A stretch of DNA of 64,000 bases from Mariannaea sp. PMI_226 (Eukaryota; Ascomycota; Sordariomycetes; Hypocreales; Nectriaceae): NCBI GenBank assembly GCA_024336345.1, contig JANFOG010000006.1:1054001-1118000 (forward strand), given 5' to 3'. Made by a program: the position numbers and the translations under genes. Positions 24,504-35,861 of the stretch are shown here, piece by piece. The notes below the pieces were generated by a model that saw only the letters and a list, made by a program, of their open reading frames with translations, was not told the DNA's origin and did no database searches. Numbering within the stretch: the stretch's first letter is position 1; each line of letters begins with the position of its first letter.

Positions 24504-25705
24504 AAGTAGACAGAGAAGCCAGCCACAGGCGCACCAGAGAAAGTGAAAGTGGACGATTATCATCTCGAGAGCTCACTCAAATTGTGGGATTAGCGATGGA
24601 GTAAGTTGAAGTTAGCGGGGGAACAGCAGCCTTGGGCTATATAGGCGATGTCAAGATTAGCTATGTGAGAAGAGCCTTATTACGGCGCATGACGAGGTTT
24701 TCTTCAAGTCAATATTTGGATAACTATGCTGCATCGCTACGTCTCTCATGTGTTGGCCTGTTCTGTTTTTACTTGTACGCCTTCAGGTTCCCCCCCTTTT
24801 AAGCCGGTGCGACTACCACCTCGACTGATGAAAGCGAGAGAAGGACAAGGAGGGGAAAAAAAACCTCGGCGAGAACCATGCGTAATGGGTCTTAAAACCT
24901 TCCGAAAGGGCGTTTCAATGGTACCACGCCCATCCCTTGCTCAGTTATTTGGCGGAAACACGTACACGGGGCCTGGGCATCGTGAATGGTCTCACTAAGA
25001 TATTCAAAGAGTGGCAGGCGGGACGGGACGCGAGAGAGAGCGAGAGACATGCAGAAACATGGCTAAACTTGATCATCGACTTCCTCTTCCCCTCCCCCTC
25101 CCTTTTCCTGCCCCGTAACATTTCTCTCCATAATTGCAACATTGTCTCATCAGCAACATGATGGTTCCGACACATGACCGTTATATACGGCCACGAGAGC
25201 AATTACACAGAACCTGGCCAATACAAAAATAGTTCGTGGGCAAAACCCACCCTGGGGGAAATGAGCAACGGGCGCTTGTCGATGAGGCTAATAATAAGCA
25301 CGATCTGCCGCGTCTCGCTTCATTTTCCTGAATCCTTATCTTCTTCAGGATGTTTTAATTTCCCAAAATTTCCCTCCCGCGCCTAGGCCGTCTCCCCGGT
25401 GTCGCGGGACGTCAAAACTCGTTAGGGGCCGTAAGGCGATATTCATTTTAAAACCCCCCCTCCCCTTCCGATGGGATCGGCAAAAAAATCCCCGTCGCGC
25501 CATGGAACGGACGAGGGTGTGAAGTTATTGGGGACAAGCTATGACTATACGAGGCTGGTAATTACGACGTAAATTTGACGTGAGCGAGCATATTTTTTTC
25601 AGCTCCAAGATGGAGGAGCGGGGGAAGAAGAAGGAAATACAACAATGCACGTCTGACGTGTCCCCCTGCCTGTACAAATTACGAGAGGAAGAACACCATT
25701 TCCCT

Positions 25706-25744
<39 letters not shown>

Positions 25745-26461
25745 CTCGGGCTCACTCAGGCCCGGCTCACAACATCTCCAGTCGACAGGGGGATACGTAG
25801 GCGTCGGTTTAAATTAGCCCCCCATCATCAACAAAAACACAACAAAGCGCAAGGCGGTGGCGTTCTTTGGTCAGGAGAAATGTGTGGCTGGTCACCGACA
25901 TAATAAGCAAACCGAAATTGAAAGGATGACACGACGCGATAGCATTATTCGTCATGCAGCTAGCCAAACAAGCAAAAACACACAAGGGTGTAGTAACAAT
26001 CCGGGTCACAGGAAACACCAAGAGGGACACAAGAGCACAAAGTGATTCGTTTGTTCTTTCAATTCTTTCAATTCCCAAAAAGTCTATTTGCAAAACATCT
26101 TCCAATAGGGCACAATACAAGGAGCCCTTTAAATATATACAAGAAAGTCTCAAAAAGATGGTGTGTTGTCAAAAGAGTGTAAGAAGTGTATTCTGATTGT
26201 AAACGAATGTAAGACCAAAAACCTGTCATCCATTTGGCGCCACACCAGTTCCGCCCAAAGTCTATAGCCCGGGTATCTTTTTTTGGGGGGCAGGAATGAT
26301 GTGAAAGGGCGCATGCATGTGTGATGTGCAGGTGTGGTAGTGTCATGTCATCGTAAATTCAAGTCGTGGTGTGCGACGCGCTGCATCGCAAAAGAAGAGT
26401 GAAGATACAAGTTGCCCTGGACAGCATGGATTGCTGTCCAGGCTGTGTGGCAGAAGACACT
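24504..26461. other. Convergent intergenic region with a 34-T tract
   Basis: Nearly 2 kb between vps54 (+) and the secreted-protein gene (-). It contains C/T-rich simple sequence (25080-25110, 25447-25470) and an uninterrupted T run. Open frames through the T run are artefacts. No gene is supported. Confidence 0.5.
25709..25742. repeat. 34-bp homopolymer T tract
   Basis: Thirty-four consecutive T residues. It may be the A-tail trace of a retroposed sequence on the minus strand or simple slippage; no target-site duplication or retroelement sequence was identified. Its length may be inaccurate in the assembly. Confidence 0.8.
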
Positions 26462-26935
26462 TTAGTTACCGCCGCCTAGGGTGGTGATGAGATGAACCTC
26501 GTTGGTGACCTTGGTTTGGACATCATCAGGGAGGTAGTAGGCGTCGTTGCAAGGGAAGTGCTCGCAGCCAGAGATGGGGCTCTTGGACTCAGCGGGCCAC
26601 ATCTGCTTGACGTTGTCCTTGTCGTCGGGGTTGACAATGGCAGAGACGTCGAAGTAGGTAGCACCGTTCCAGCCGCCAAAGGTGACCTCGCCGAGCATGC
26701 CAGGGGCGTTGCTGCCACCCTCCTTGACAGCGTAGAAGTTACCAATGTAGGTATCAGGGAAGTCGACAGTGGTCTCCTCGCTGCTGGAAACGGTCACGGG
26801 ATCGATATTGAAACCGTTGCTGGAGGTGAAATAGATGGTGCGGACAGCACTATCAAGAGTGACAAAGGTGACCTTGTTGGCGACAACGGAGGTCGCGGCG
26901 GCAGCGAGAGCCATGACGATGGTAGAGAACTGCAT
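26462..26935 (-). CDS. Small secreted protein, family often labelled "DNase1 protein" in fungi
   Basis: Single exon, 157 residues, start at 26935. A clear signal peptide (MQFSTIVMALAAAATSVVA) is followed by a compact domain: VTFVTLDSAVRTIYFTSS, VDFPDTYIGNFYAV, GMLGEVTFGGWNG, TYFDVSAIVNPDD, a cysteine pair (SGCEHFPCNDAYYLPDD) and VTNEVHLITTLG at the end. I recognise this as a widespread secreted fungal family that databases often call DNase1 protein; I see no nuclease motif, so that name should not be taken as an activity. There are no membrane segments after the signal peptide. A TATA-like element and CT-rich/CAACCAA leader upstream suggest strong expression. The mature protein has only two cysteines, consistent with one disulfide. 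Confidence 0.85.
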   Translation of the reverse strand: MQFSTIVMALAAAATSVVANKVTFVTLDSAVRTIYFTSSNGFNIDPVTVSSSEETTVDFPDTYIGNFYAVKEGGSNAPGMLGEVTFGGWNGATYFDVSAIVNPDDKDNVKQMWPAESKSPISGCEHFPCNDAYYLPDDVQTKVTNEVHLITTLGGGN

Positions 26936-27225
26936 TTTGGTTGATTGGTTGGTTGGTTTTTACTTTTGAGAGGAAGTTGGATACAATTGTCGTCTAGATA
27001 AAACGACTTGGTTTAACGTCTGATAAAGGACTGAATCGAGAACGTTGGTGTTGGGTATGCGAGAGCTAGCTCGTTGATTGCAGTGAAAGTGAGCTTCTAA
27101 AAAGAATGAGAAGCGTGGGAAGGAATGATAGTCCGAAGACAGAAAGAAGATGTGAAAGAAAGATTGTTATTGTTGTGAGTAACGAACAGAAACAATCAGG
27201 AGAAGGAGGGGACTGGGATGGCCCG

Positions 27226-27233
27226 TTTTATAA
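27226..27233 (-). promoter_or_regulatory. TATA-like box of the secreted-protein gene
   Basis: TTATAAAA on the minus strand, about 290 bp upstream of the start codon at 26935. Between it and the ATG lies a leader rich in CAACCAA and CT (minus strand), usual for strongly expressed fungal genes. The transcription start is not known. Confidence 0.45.
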
Positions 27234-30200
27234 GTAATCCTGGACCCTGACATCTGAGCAGATTTTGCGTGGACAGGACCTCTTCCTCTCTGATCAAAGG
27301 ACTAGCCGTCCATCCATTGTCGTGTCAAAGATGGGGACTATGGCGAGGAGAGTCGTTGGAGCGCCCCAGTGGAGACGACAGGCCCCAGTTGTGAAGGAGT
27401 CGGGGACGGAGCTGGCGCCCAAAGATGGAGACTACTATGCTAGGCACGTCCTTGCGACACCATTGGACAAGGGCGGCGCGTCCGGTGGACCGTCGAGAGG
27501 CCATCAAGGGGCCCTACACAGTATGGGGTTGACATCTCTCTGGACCATTTTGGTGGTGTGGTTGGTGGTGCGGTCGCGTCGCTGGCAGCGTCTCGCTGGC
27601 CTGTCCATTGGCGTCCGAGTGGCCCCTCATCTGCTGAGGCGGACGGCAACGCACACACACCTGTCAGGCACCAGATCGCCCTGTGTTTCAGGGTTGGCAA
27701 CCTTGATTCCTTTCATTGCTACCCGCTTTCTTCTGGCCATGTTCAAGGCACTTCCCCTCAAACATCGTCAGCAGCGGGCATGAACTCTGCTGCAAACACT
27801 GTCTTTGTCTGCATGAGGCGCTGACTGTTGACCCGTGCGACAATCTTTATGGTGCATTTGTTACATTTTTTTTCCCTTTTATCGACATCAACGCCTGCAT
27901 GTGGTAGGGCCGAACGCATGCCTCTCTTGATGTAGTGCTCAACTTACCGCACGTACCGTATGAATAAAGTGCCAACAAAGACGCCGGCCTGGCGGCTGAT
28001 CAAGGGCATCTAGCGGAACAGATGTGGACTTGACAGGGGCTTAGCTCGCTGGGTCTGAAAAATCGCTCTTCTTCTTTTCCCACTTCTTTCCTAATGGAAT
28101 CATGCTCCTTGACGCCGTCAAGGCCGTTCAGTCGGGCCCAGGGACAATTGCCACCACCACCCTGGGTACCTGCAGCAGAGCCAGGTGGTCGGCTCTTAGA
28201 GGATTGTTTCGAGCTGCTTCGATGCTTTCTTGGGTGTGTGTGGAGCACGCTTGGGAGGCCAAGGGCAAGGGCAAAAGAATGGAAAGAGAGAAGAAAAAAC
28301 GGTCGGCTTGCTAGCACACTTTGGTATGTCAGCGGCGTCCAAGCAGTGGTGGTGGGTGGTATAACACACACTAAACAAGAAATCTGCAAGCACTTCCGTA
28401 TCTGGCCACCGTCCGTCGCTCTTCTGAGTAACTGGCGTCTTTGACACGTGGACTAGGATGTCTCGGACTGCTCGCCATTACGGTCCAGTCCGTCTTGGGT
28501 AAACGCTTCGCGAGGCGAGTCAGCCAGATTCTTCTCCCACAAGCTATTTTGCTTACGGAGCACCACCGTATTTGCCGGCCGTTCAGGCAACTCACCGTCC
28601 GCACATTGTTGCCGCTGCCGGATTACCTAATGTCGTCTGGGAAGGGTATGTTTCTAGAAATCTGACAAAACTGAGGTTATCAAGCGGAGATAGGTCGGCC
28701 TCAGCCCGTTTCTCCCGTTTCTTCCATTTCTACCGCCTCATCCGAATTGTGGCTAATAGCTAGATACCGACGGGTACCACCGTCAGAGAATTCAACAGAG
28801 AGCAAAAATCTGTTTGAACATGGCACATGTCAGCGGACAGGAAAAGACGCACATACTTCGTACGCCGTCCTCACTTCCCTGTTTGTTCCTGGACGATCCT
28901 CCTCCGTACCAGCGCTACGTATGCGCCTATTCAGTAGTGGCTATTCTCAACGTGCCCCTGGACAGGGGTATCCCATGCAATGGATCTTGGAGGATGGTAC
29001 GGGATTGAGCCGCATCCCCAATCAGCAATTGAAACAACCCACTTGGTTTCTTACCCCTTGCATCCAAGCGGAGAGAGGGTGACAGCAAGGCGTAAAAGCG
29101 TCTCCGTTCGGGAATACGTACGTAGTTTGTGTGAATTGAGTCAGAGTTTTCTCGGCTACGCAACCTCATACCGTAATGAAAAATATTTGATAAAAAAAAA
29201 AGAAGAAAAAAAGAAAAGAAATTGCCGACTGCCAATACCGGATTCCTGAGGCAAACACTTTCTCCGTTCAGCCCCAATAATACGCCTCACCTCACCAAGC
29301 CGAGACGGAGTGGCAACGCCACAGCCACTGCAAATTGAAATCAACTTCTTTTGCTTCAATATCACTTTCTTCCTGTAACAGTAATAGGAAAGCCGTGCCC
29401 GGGACAGCCGCCCACGCCTCTCCCGGGATTTCTAAATCATGTCTCGCTCTATGTGATTCCGTCATATCGGAATGTTTCTGCGATGTCAGTTGACACACAC
29501 GACTCGACAGTGACAGTGGGAAGGACGACGTCAGCCACGATTCCTCCGATTGGCTGCTACATGACTTATGCATACTGCTGACAGATGTGTTAATGCTAAA
29601 AGGTACCAAGAAATTCACCGAGCATAAGACGAACACCGAGATGTGGACAGTGCCATAAAGACGAATGATAAACGGTGCGCACACCAACCAGCAAGACCTT
29701 GGATCAGGCCTCGCGTCATTTTTTCAAGGCACGCTTCAGGCACAGCTTCAGGCACGAGCGCCCTCAGAAACACTCAAACGTGTGCTCCCGTTGGGCGGAT
29801 GGCCTTTCCGCCCCCCTCTCCCCCATCTTCTCCCGCACGTCCAACCCTGCAAGCACTTAATCAGCCTTTTCAGATGATTCAGGCCTCAACGAGTTGCCAC
29901 GTTGACTGGTTCAGCTGAGGAGAGTGTTTCAGTTCGCAGCGTTCAAAGTGCATGTGCGCAGAGAAAAGTACAGTAATCCAACCCATGGACCATGGTTCAC
30001 GAGAAAGCTATTGCGACGCCACAATGCACGGAATTTCACCCGCTTGCCCACTGGCCAGTCACGGACTGACAACTTTCACGTCGGTGTTTTAGGTAGCAAG
30101 GCCGAGGGAAAGGGCAAAAAAAAAAAAAAAAAGAAATCATTGCATTTTCTCCCTTCACACACCGTCATTCGGATATAGATAGTGAATAGGCTAAGCTGCG

Positions 30201-31633
30201 TGGCAAGAGTTTGTCGCCAGAGTCCCACAGACGAGGCCGCCCTTTGTTCTAGTGTTCTTCTAGGATCCAGCCAACAAGGTTGTGCGTTGTTCGGCCACTT
30301 GGTTCCAATGACATGCCCTGAAATTTGACTGCTTGCCAAGCTCTACCACGGCAAGTGATTAATAGCGTTGGTGAGATAACTAAACAGTAATTCCGCCCTT
30401 CGGTCAAGAAAAGCCGTACAGCACGTAATCCCCACACCACCGCCTCCGGGGGCATCGGCCGCCTTTCCGCCTTCCATTAACCTCCATAAGTCCGTGGCCG
30501 AGTCTTGTAGTGTACCAGATTATGGCTAGGCCTCCGATGATGGCGAGTCTTTTGCAACGTAGTTCTCGGTTCAGACAACCTATTCCCTCAAAACTTTCAG
30601 CCTGGTAGCCTGGCCTGTTTCGTCGTTGTGAAACTAACCATGAAAGGCTTCATGAGAGCACTTTCGCGCCCAAGTTCCAAACTGGGGTTTTGTTGGATGA
30701 CATCGCAGAAGGTGGAATTAATGGGCACGAATCATGGAATGAAGAGATAGCTAGTAGCTAAGAGCCCTATTGTTTAACATGAGGACATCACGCGGTCCGT
30801 CGGAAAGTGCTACGACTGGTACAGAGGTTAACAGCGTGCTTCGGACTATTTACTAATAGCATGGGCATCACGTAAGGACTGCGAAGGAAGATAGGTCAGC
30901 AAGCCTCTTTTTATTTAGCAAGGGACTGATAAACCTTCAAAATGTAGAATCAACCAGCACGATAAGGTGTCCAGCAAACTTGGGAGGGACAGTGTTGAGA
31001 TATGTAGTAATTCGCACTCAGAACTTGCTGAATCTGCGGGATCGAAGAATAACCGGTACGAGGCCAATGTATTGTGATAATTCAACGTGTTTGGCTTCCC
31101 GGCTGAGTTCGTCTTCGACGTTAAGACAGTGCCGTACTCGAATAAAGTCAGTTTCTCGATTGATTTGATGCTTGAGTTCTTCAGTATGTTATTGCATCGT
31201 CCAATTCGACCAAGCTCCGTTGCCAGATTTCTTGCGTTCCATGTCTCTGAGATGGTAAAAGTCACATATTGTAGCAAATTCTGGCATATCAGTATGTGCT
31301 AGTAGCTACAGCCGTACTTATCATACTCACATTCTTCCCAGTGACCTCTCATATCGCGCTTATTAGTGCTGTCATCGAGTTCAGGATGGATTCTAAAGGC
31401 CCTTTCCACCTTGCGATCCAGACGATGTGGTCATGCACCAGTGTTTGCGACGCAATGATCACATAGCCGATGGATCCATCAAACGGCATTGAGGACAACC
31501 TCTAGCCTGTGTACATCTCAGTTAGACATGTATAGTTTAACCGCTTGGTGCTGCCTATGGATATGGGCCCCCAACGACCAGAAAGCTGCATTAAACATCC
31601 ACAACCACCAATTGATAGAAAGCACCTCAAACC

Positions 31634-32026
31634 ATGTTCTCCTCCGGTAAGTAGCATGTTAATTTCTTAATGAAAGTTGCTGCTGCGGGCATTTGCTTAC
31701 AGTTCAAGGATTTTGGGACGCCTCGGAGCCTGCGTTCCTCCTGCCCTGCACTATCTCCTGCGCCACCTTCAGCGTTGCCTTCATGGTCAGCTCGTGTTCG
31801 TGGTAAGCAATCCTCTTCCTTCGACTCCTCTAGATCCCCTCCCTTCCACTCAATCTGTTTGAACCCGGGTAGGAGCACAGTTATACCTATCCACCTCATC
31901 AATTACGTAGTGGGCCGTGATACTCGTGCGTCTTATCCCCCTAGCCCCAACTCCTCGAAAGCTCCCTCAATCGGCATGATGCCGTCAGAGCCCCCCTTCA
32001 CGGGTAATGTAGTATTGTATCTTTGA
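31634..32026 (+). CDS. Weak candidate for a small spliced gene
   Basis: ACCATG at 31634 opens a 13-nt exon (31634..31646), followed by a GTAAGT donor, a TTACAG acceptor at 31702 and exon 31703..31802. A third exon, 31873..32026, can be joined in frame, giving about 88 residues. The middle part is hydrophobic (EPAFLLPCTISCATFSVAFM), suggestive of one membrane segment. Without the second splice the frame ends at 38 residues. There is no family match and the last intron lacks a good branch site, so this is a hypothesis only. Confidence 0.2.
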
Positions 32027-34135
32027 TAATCTTCAGCTACACTCTTCCGCAAGAGCCTATTACTGATTACATTGAAATATTCCTAAGGAATGCCTCGTCA
32101 TACATGACCACGACCCGATATGGCGAGTCTTCTCTTTCTCTTCCTCCTAATCACTATTGGATAATGTGTCGATGGAGGGATGGAGTTTAGACATTACGTG
32201 TAAATCATTAGCCACGACTCTAGGTGTAGCAGTTTCCGCCTTTGAATAGTTTTGGCCTCTATAAGGTGAGGCGTTACAAGTGATGGATGGATGGATAATA
32301 AGAGGCAAGGCACAACAACAACACCATCAGAACCTCGAGATAACTAATAATTCCTGTCGGTTAGTGCTTCATTCATTCATAGCTAGAATTTCCTGCCAAG
32401 ACTTGTATTCTCATTACAATTTCCTCTTTTCAGCTAACGCCACTCTGCACGGTTCACCACTACATTCTTCTCATTCTCGACATTCCCCCAGCAACGCTTC
32501 TTGTCTCAATGCTATTCTCAACGCATCATCCACACTCTGTGAATGGATAATTGCAGCATTGTCAAAACTCTAGTCCCCATTGCGCCTTGAAGCGGCTTTT
32601 TCACAAGATATGGTCAAAGAGAAGAGAAATACCGTTTTAGTGTGCCTGAATGTCCGTAAGCAATACGAAATGACGAAAAAAGATATCATCTCCTGTTGCA
32701 TGATGGGGCGACTTCTTGAGACCCACGATGCAATTTGGTAATAGTAACATGATGCTTCCTCATTGCAGCAAGATCGACATGTCGGATCTATTTGCAGACA
32801 GCTTTGTTTTCCTCTTTTCTTTTCTTTTCTTTTTTGGGGGGTCAATTTCTCCGCCTCTTGCTACTATTCTATTGTAGCCGAGTGTCGCTGATCGCACCCA
32901 GGATGACTGGTGCTGGAGCCGGTGCGGGTTTGCATTCCAGTCGCTTCCGTCACTTCGAATCCGGGTTATGACCGAAAGCAGAGAGAGCAGGAGTAAAGTT
33001 CATCTCTTGGCAGCCTTTGGTTCAGCTCTGCAGGTGCATTTGCATGGGTGAGTTCTAATAATAGGAGAGGCTGCCAAAAAGAGCTCTCGAGTCGTTTCCC
33101 AGATGGCTGTCTTCGTCCAATAAATGTCAAACGATTGCGTTCAGAATGGGGAAGAAAAAACGTCTGTGTGCAAAAGGCGCTGCATCCGTTTGGCTAGTCA
33201 ATCTAAACAGGCAACGAAAACGATGGAGATATCATCCTAGAGGGATGATGGTGAATGCTTGCGGCTTCAGGACTCTGGTGAAGTTTTGGATTTCGATCCA
33301 AGACTGCTTTACTGCTCTTGGGATGGTTGTGCCAGGAGCACTATGGAGTAGTAGTCTGCATCTATTTCCTGTTTCGCTTGTGCTGTCCACTGTTCTATCG
33401 GTTTGTTCACACGAAGTGGGAAATAGAGCACACGCTTGAGCTTAGTTGTCGATCATAGAAAAGCCGGAAAAGGGAATGCATCTGCCGAATAGAGTAAGAG
33501 ATCGCCACTCGACACAAACTCTGAGAGCTGTTGTCGGGCTTTATGTCTTAGTCTTGTGTCTTAGTCTCGTATTGTGTGTCTCTAACTGCTCTGCTGCATC
33601 AACCTTATGCTCCCTTATGGAAGAAGAGTCTTCCAAAAGAGAAGCAGAAAAACTGAAACAAAAAAGTCAAATGCGGGATCGGCAAATCATTTTGCACGCT
33701 TCCAGCCCTGTCTTACCGAATTCGTCTAGACGAGTCCGGATGATGATGCTGTTTTGCTGTTTGCTACTGTTCCGTCTCATCGTTCTCGTCCAGTTACGCT
33801 TCCTGAGCCTCTGCGAGGGCTCCATGAGGCTCCAAGAGACTCTATGGACACCGAAAAAATACCGGATCTAGCCATGAACATCTGGTGAAGGCCGCAAATG
33901 TAGTTTTAATCACATAGAGAAATTGGCCTTCATCACCATCCTCTCTCCGAATACAAATATCGCCTCGATTCCCCCCTTCCTCGACATTCTCATCATCATC
34001 ACTTCACTCATCATCTCTCACTCACAGCATTCGTTCAACAACAACAACCACAACAACAACAACAACTTCTCTTGTCTTCTGACAGCTCACCTTCGCTACA
34101 ACCAACCAACAACTTTCGCTCTAAACTCAGCAAAC

Positions 34136-35043
34136 ATGTTCTTCGCTCGTGTCTTCGGTACTGCCGCCCTCATCGGCACTGCCCTCGCCGGCTATGAGCC
34201 TCACCACGATGACTACGATCATCACAACGACTACGATCACCACGATGAGTACGATCACCACAAGGAGTATGACCACCACGAGGTCAAGACAACCGTCTAC
34301 ACTGACGACTACGTCTTCTTCTGCCCCGTATGTTTTCTTCATTGCTCTCCTCCCTCCTCGCACAATCGCAGCTCACTAACATTTCTTCTCTTCTCAGGAG
34401 CCTACCACCATTGCTCACAAGAACACCACCATCACTGTTACTTCTGCCCAGTTGGTGACCATCAGCAGTATGTTCATCCCTCAACGCCTGACTACCCCGT
34501 CTTGGCATCACTCGCTGACACATTTCTCTTCCAGACTGCCCTTGCACGGTCACTTACACCGATGAGCTCGAGTGCATCACCACTCAGCCTGTCACGGTCA
34601 TCACTGAGCACGGCCACGTCACCACCTCGACCTGCCCAGTCATCACCGTCCCTACTGTTCCTCCTTGCCCTCCTACCCACATTCCCTTCATCCCCCCCAC
34701 CAAGCCTGCTCCTCCCCCTACCCACCCCATTGTTCCTCCTCCTGTCAAGTCTTCTGTCGTTCCTCCTCCTCTGCCTCCTGTCAACCCTCCTGTCAACCCT
34801 CCTCCATCCAAGCCCACTGCTCCTCCTGCCCACCCTCCTGTCAACCCTCCTCCCGTCAACCCTCCCTCCAACCCTCCCTCCAACCCTCCCTCCAACCCTC
34901 CTTCCAACCCTCCTGCCAAGCCCAACACTCCTCCTCAGCAGCCCAGCCAGCACGTTGTTCCTACTGCCGGTGCCGCTACCGACAAGGTCAATGCTGGTCT
35001 TGGAGCTCTGATCGCCATCGGTCTCGCTGCTATGGTCCTGTAA
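34136..35043 (+). CDS. His-rich, Pro-rich GPI-type cell-wall protein
   Basis: Exons 34136..34327, 34398..34467 and 34535..35043 (introns 70 and 67 nt, phases 0 and 1) give 256 residues. Parts in order: signal peptide MFFARVFGTAALIGTALA; a repeat of YDHH-type units at about residues 22-48 (DYDHHNDYDHHDEYDHHKE) carrying some ten His; a short cysteine domain (NCPCTVTYTDELECITT to TSTCP); a long Pro-rich tract with NPPSNPPSNPP repeats; and a small-residue/hydrophobic C-terminal tail (AGLGALIAIGLAAMVL) typical of a GPI-anchor signal. The protein is most likely attached to the plasma membrane or wall. The His repeats could bind metal ions, which is inference. The unspliced frame stays open but reads the wrong frame after the first intron. 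The CAA-rich leader suggests high expression. Confidence 0.85.
34861..34908 (+). repeat. 12-bp coding minisatellite, 4 copies
   Basis: Four tandem copies of CCTCCCTCCAAC (one with a C-to-T change) encode the NPPS units of the wall protein. Copy-number variation between strains would change stalk length without a frameshift. Confidence 0.85.
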
Positions 35044-35861
35044 AGCACCATGACAACACATTGAAGAAGGTCAAGGGACTGCTGATCCCGCCTGCCTTCC
35101 TTTTTGCGAGCATTTTGCGATGAGGTGTTTTGGGGAGATGGAGAGAGATGGAGAGAGACAGAGAGAGAGAGAGAGAGAGGAGCCGGGAGTAATGGAGGAG
35201 TCTGGAGAGGGGGCGAACCCGGCAACAGAAGTCGATTGTGTTTTCTGTTTTTTTGAGATTTCGGGCTTAAAGAATGGTTGGCGTTAGAGTACATAATAGT
35301 GCGCGCCGGGATTTAATTGGACTGAGAAAATAAAAGGTACAGGATAAAGTGTACAGGCGTTTATAAAAAGCTATAATCCAGATAGTTCCGCTGCTAATTT
35401 AATACACACTTGTTTCCGCAAACTCTTTGAGCATTCTTCTTTGTTTTATATCTTATGTTCCAGTTCATAAAAGTGATTTGATTCAACATTAGAATTCTCA
35501 GAAATTCTCATCTCTGCTAAACTTGTGTGCTTAAAAAAGGTCTTGGGTGGCGATCTGCCTCACTCCGACTCAGATGCCTTTGTCCAGACTGAGCAATTGT
35601 CATAGGGATCAAGCAGCAACTTGTATACTCGTGGCTAGGCATCTTCTAACTTGTTGATGAGTTGACCACCCCCGCCCTTGCTAGCAAGCTCCAAAAAAAA
35701 CAGAATTATTTTCTAGTCGTATCATTAAATCCCATCAAGTCTGCTCTAGAAACCAATCTTGCCATCAAGGCAGGCAGAAGCTGTCCCTGAACCCATTCGT
35801 TCCATAACGTCGTAATATTCGTCTGACCGGCTGGCCATTACAGAAATCTCGTCCGCGACCT
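35044..35861. other. Convergent 3' region with a GA-repeat
   Basis: 818 bp between the wall-protein gene (+) and apc8 (-). A purine run of GAGA repeats occupies about 35136-35180. No gene is seen. Confidence 0.6.

Larger units (their letters stand above)
26936..34135. other. 7.2-kb stretch without a clear gene
   Basis: The first 300 bp form the secreted-protein promoter and the last several hundred bp the leader and promoter of the wall-protein gene (CAACAA repeats at about 34037-34065). Between them I find only short open frames on both strands with no domains, a 17-A run (30116-30132) and one weak spliced candidate at 31634-32026. No transposon coding sequence was recognised. The stretch could be regulatory, hold non-coding RNAs, or be degraded sequence. 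Confidence 0.5.

Noticed and set aside
26492..26944. 150-codon open frame antisense to the small secreted protein
   Set aside because: It covers almost exactly the secreted-protein gene and is low-complexity Val/Gly/Asp-rich, as expected from the complement of a biased gene.
32930..32970. T-loop-like TTCGAATCC string
   Set aside because: No acceptor, D or anticodon arms can be folded around it, so it is not a tRNA gene.
33923..35011. 362-codon unspliced frame over the wall-protein gene
   Set aside because: It has the correct frame only in exon 1; after the first intron it reads Ser/Leu/Pro-rich noise. The spliced model gives a signal peptide, cysteine domain and GPI tail in one frame.
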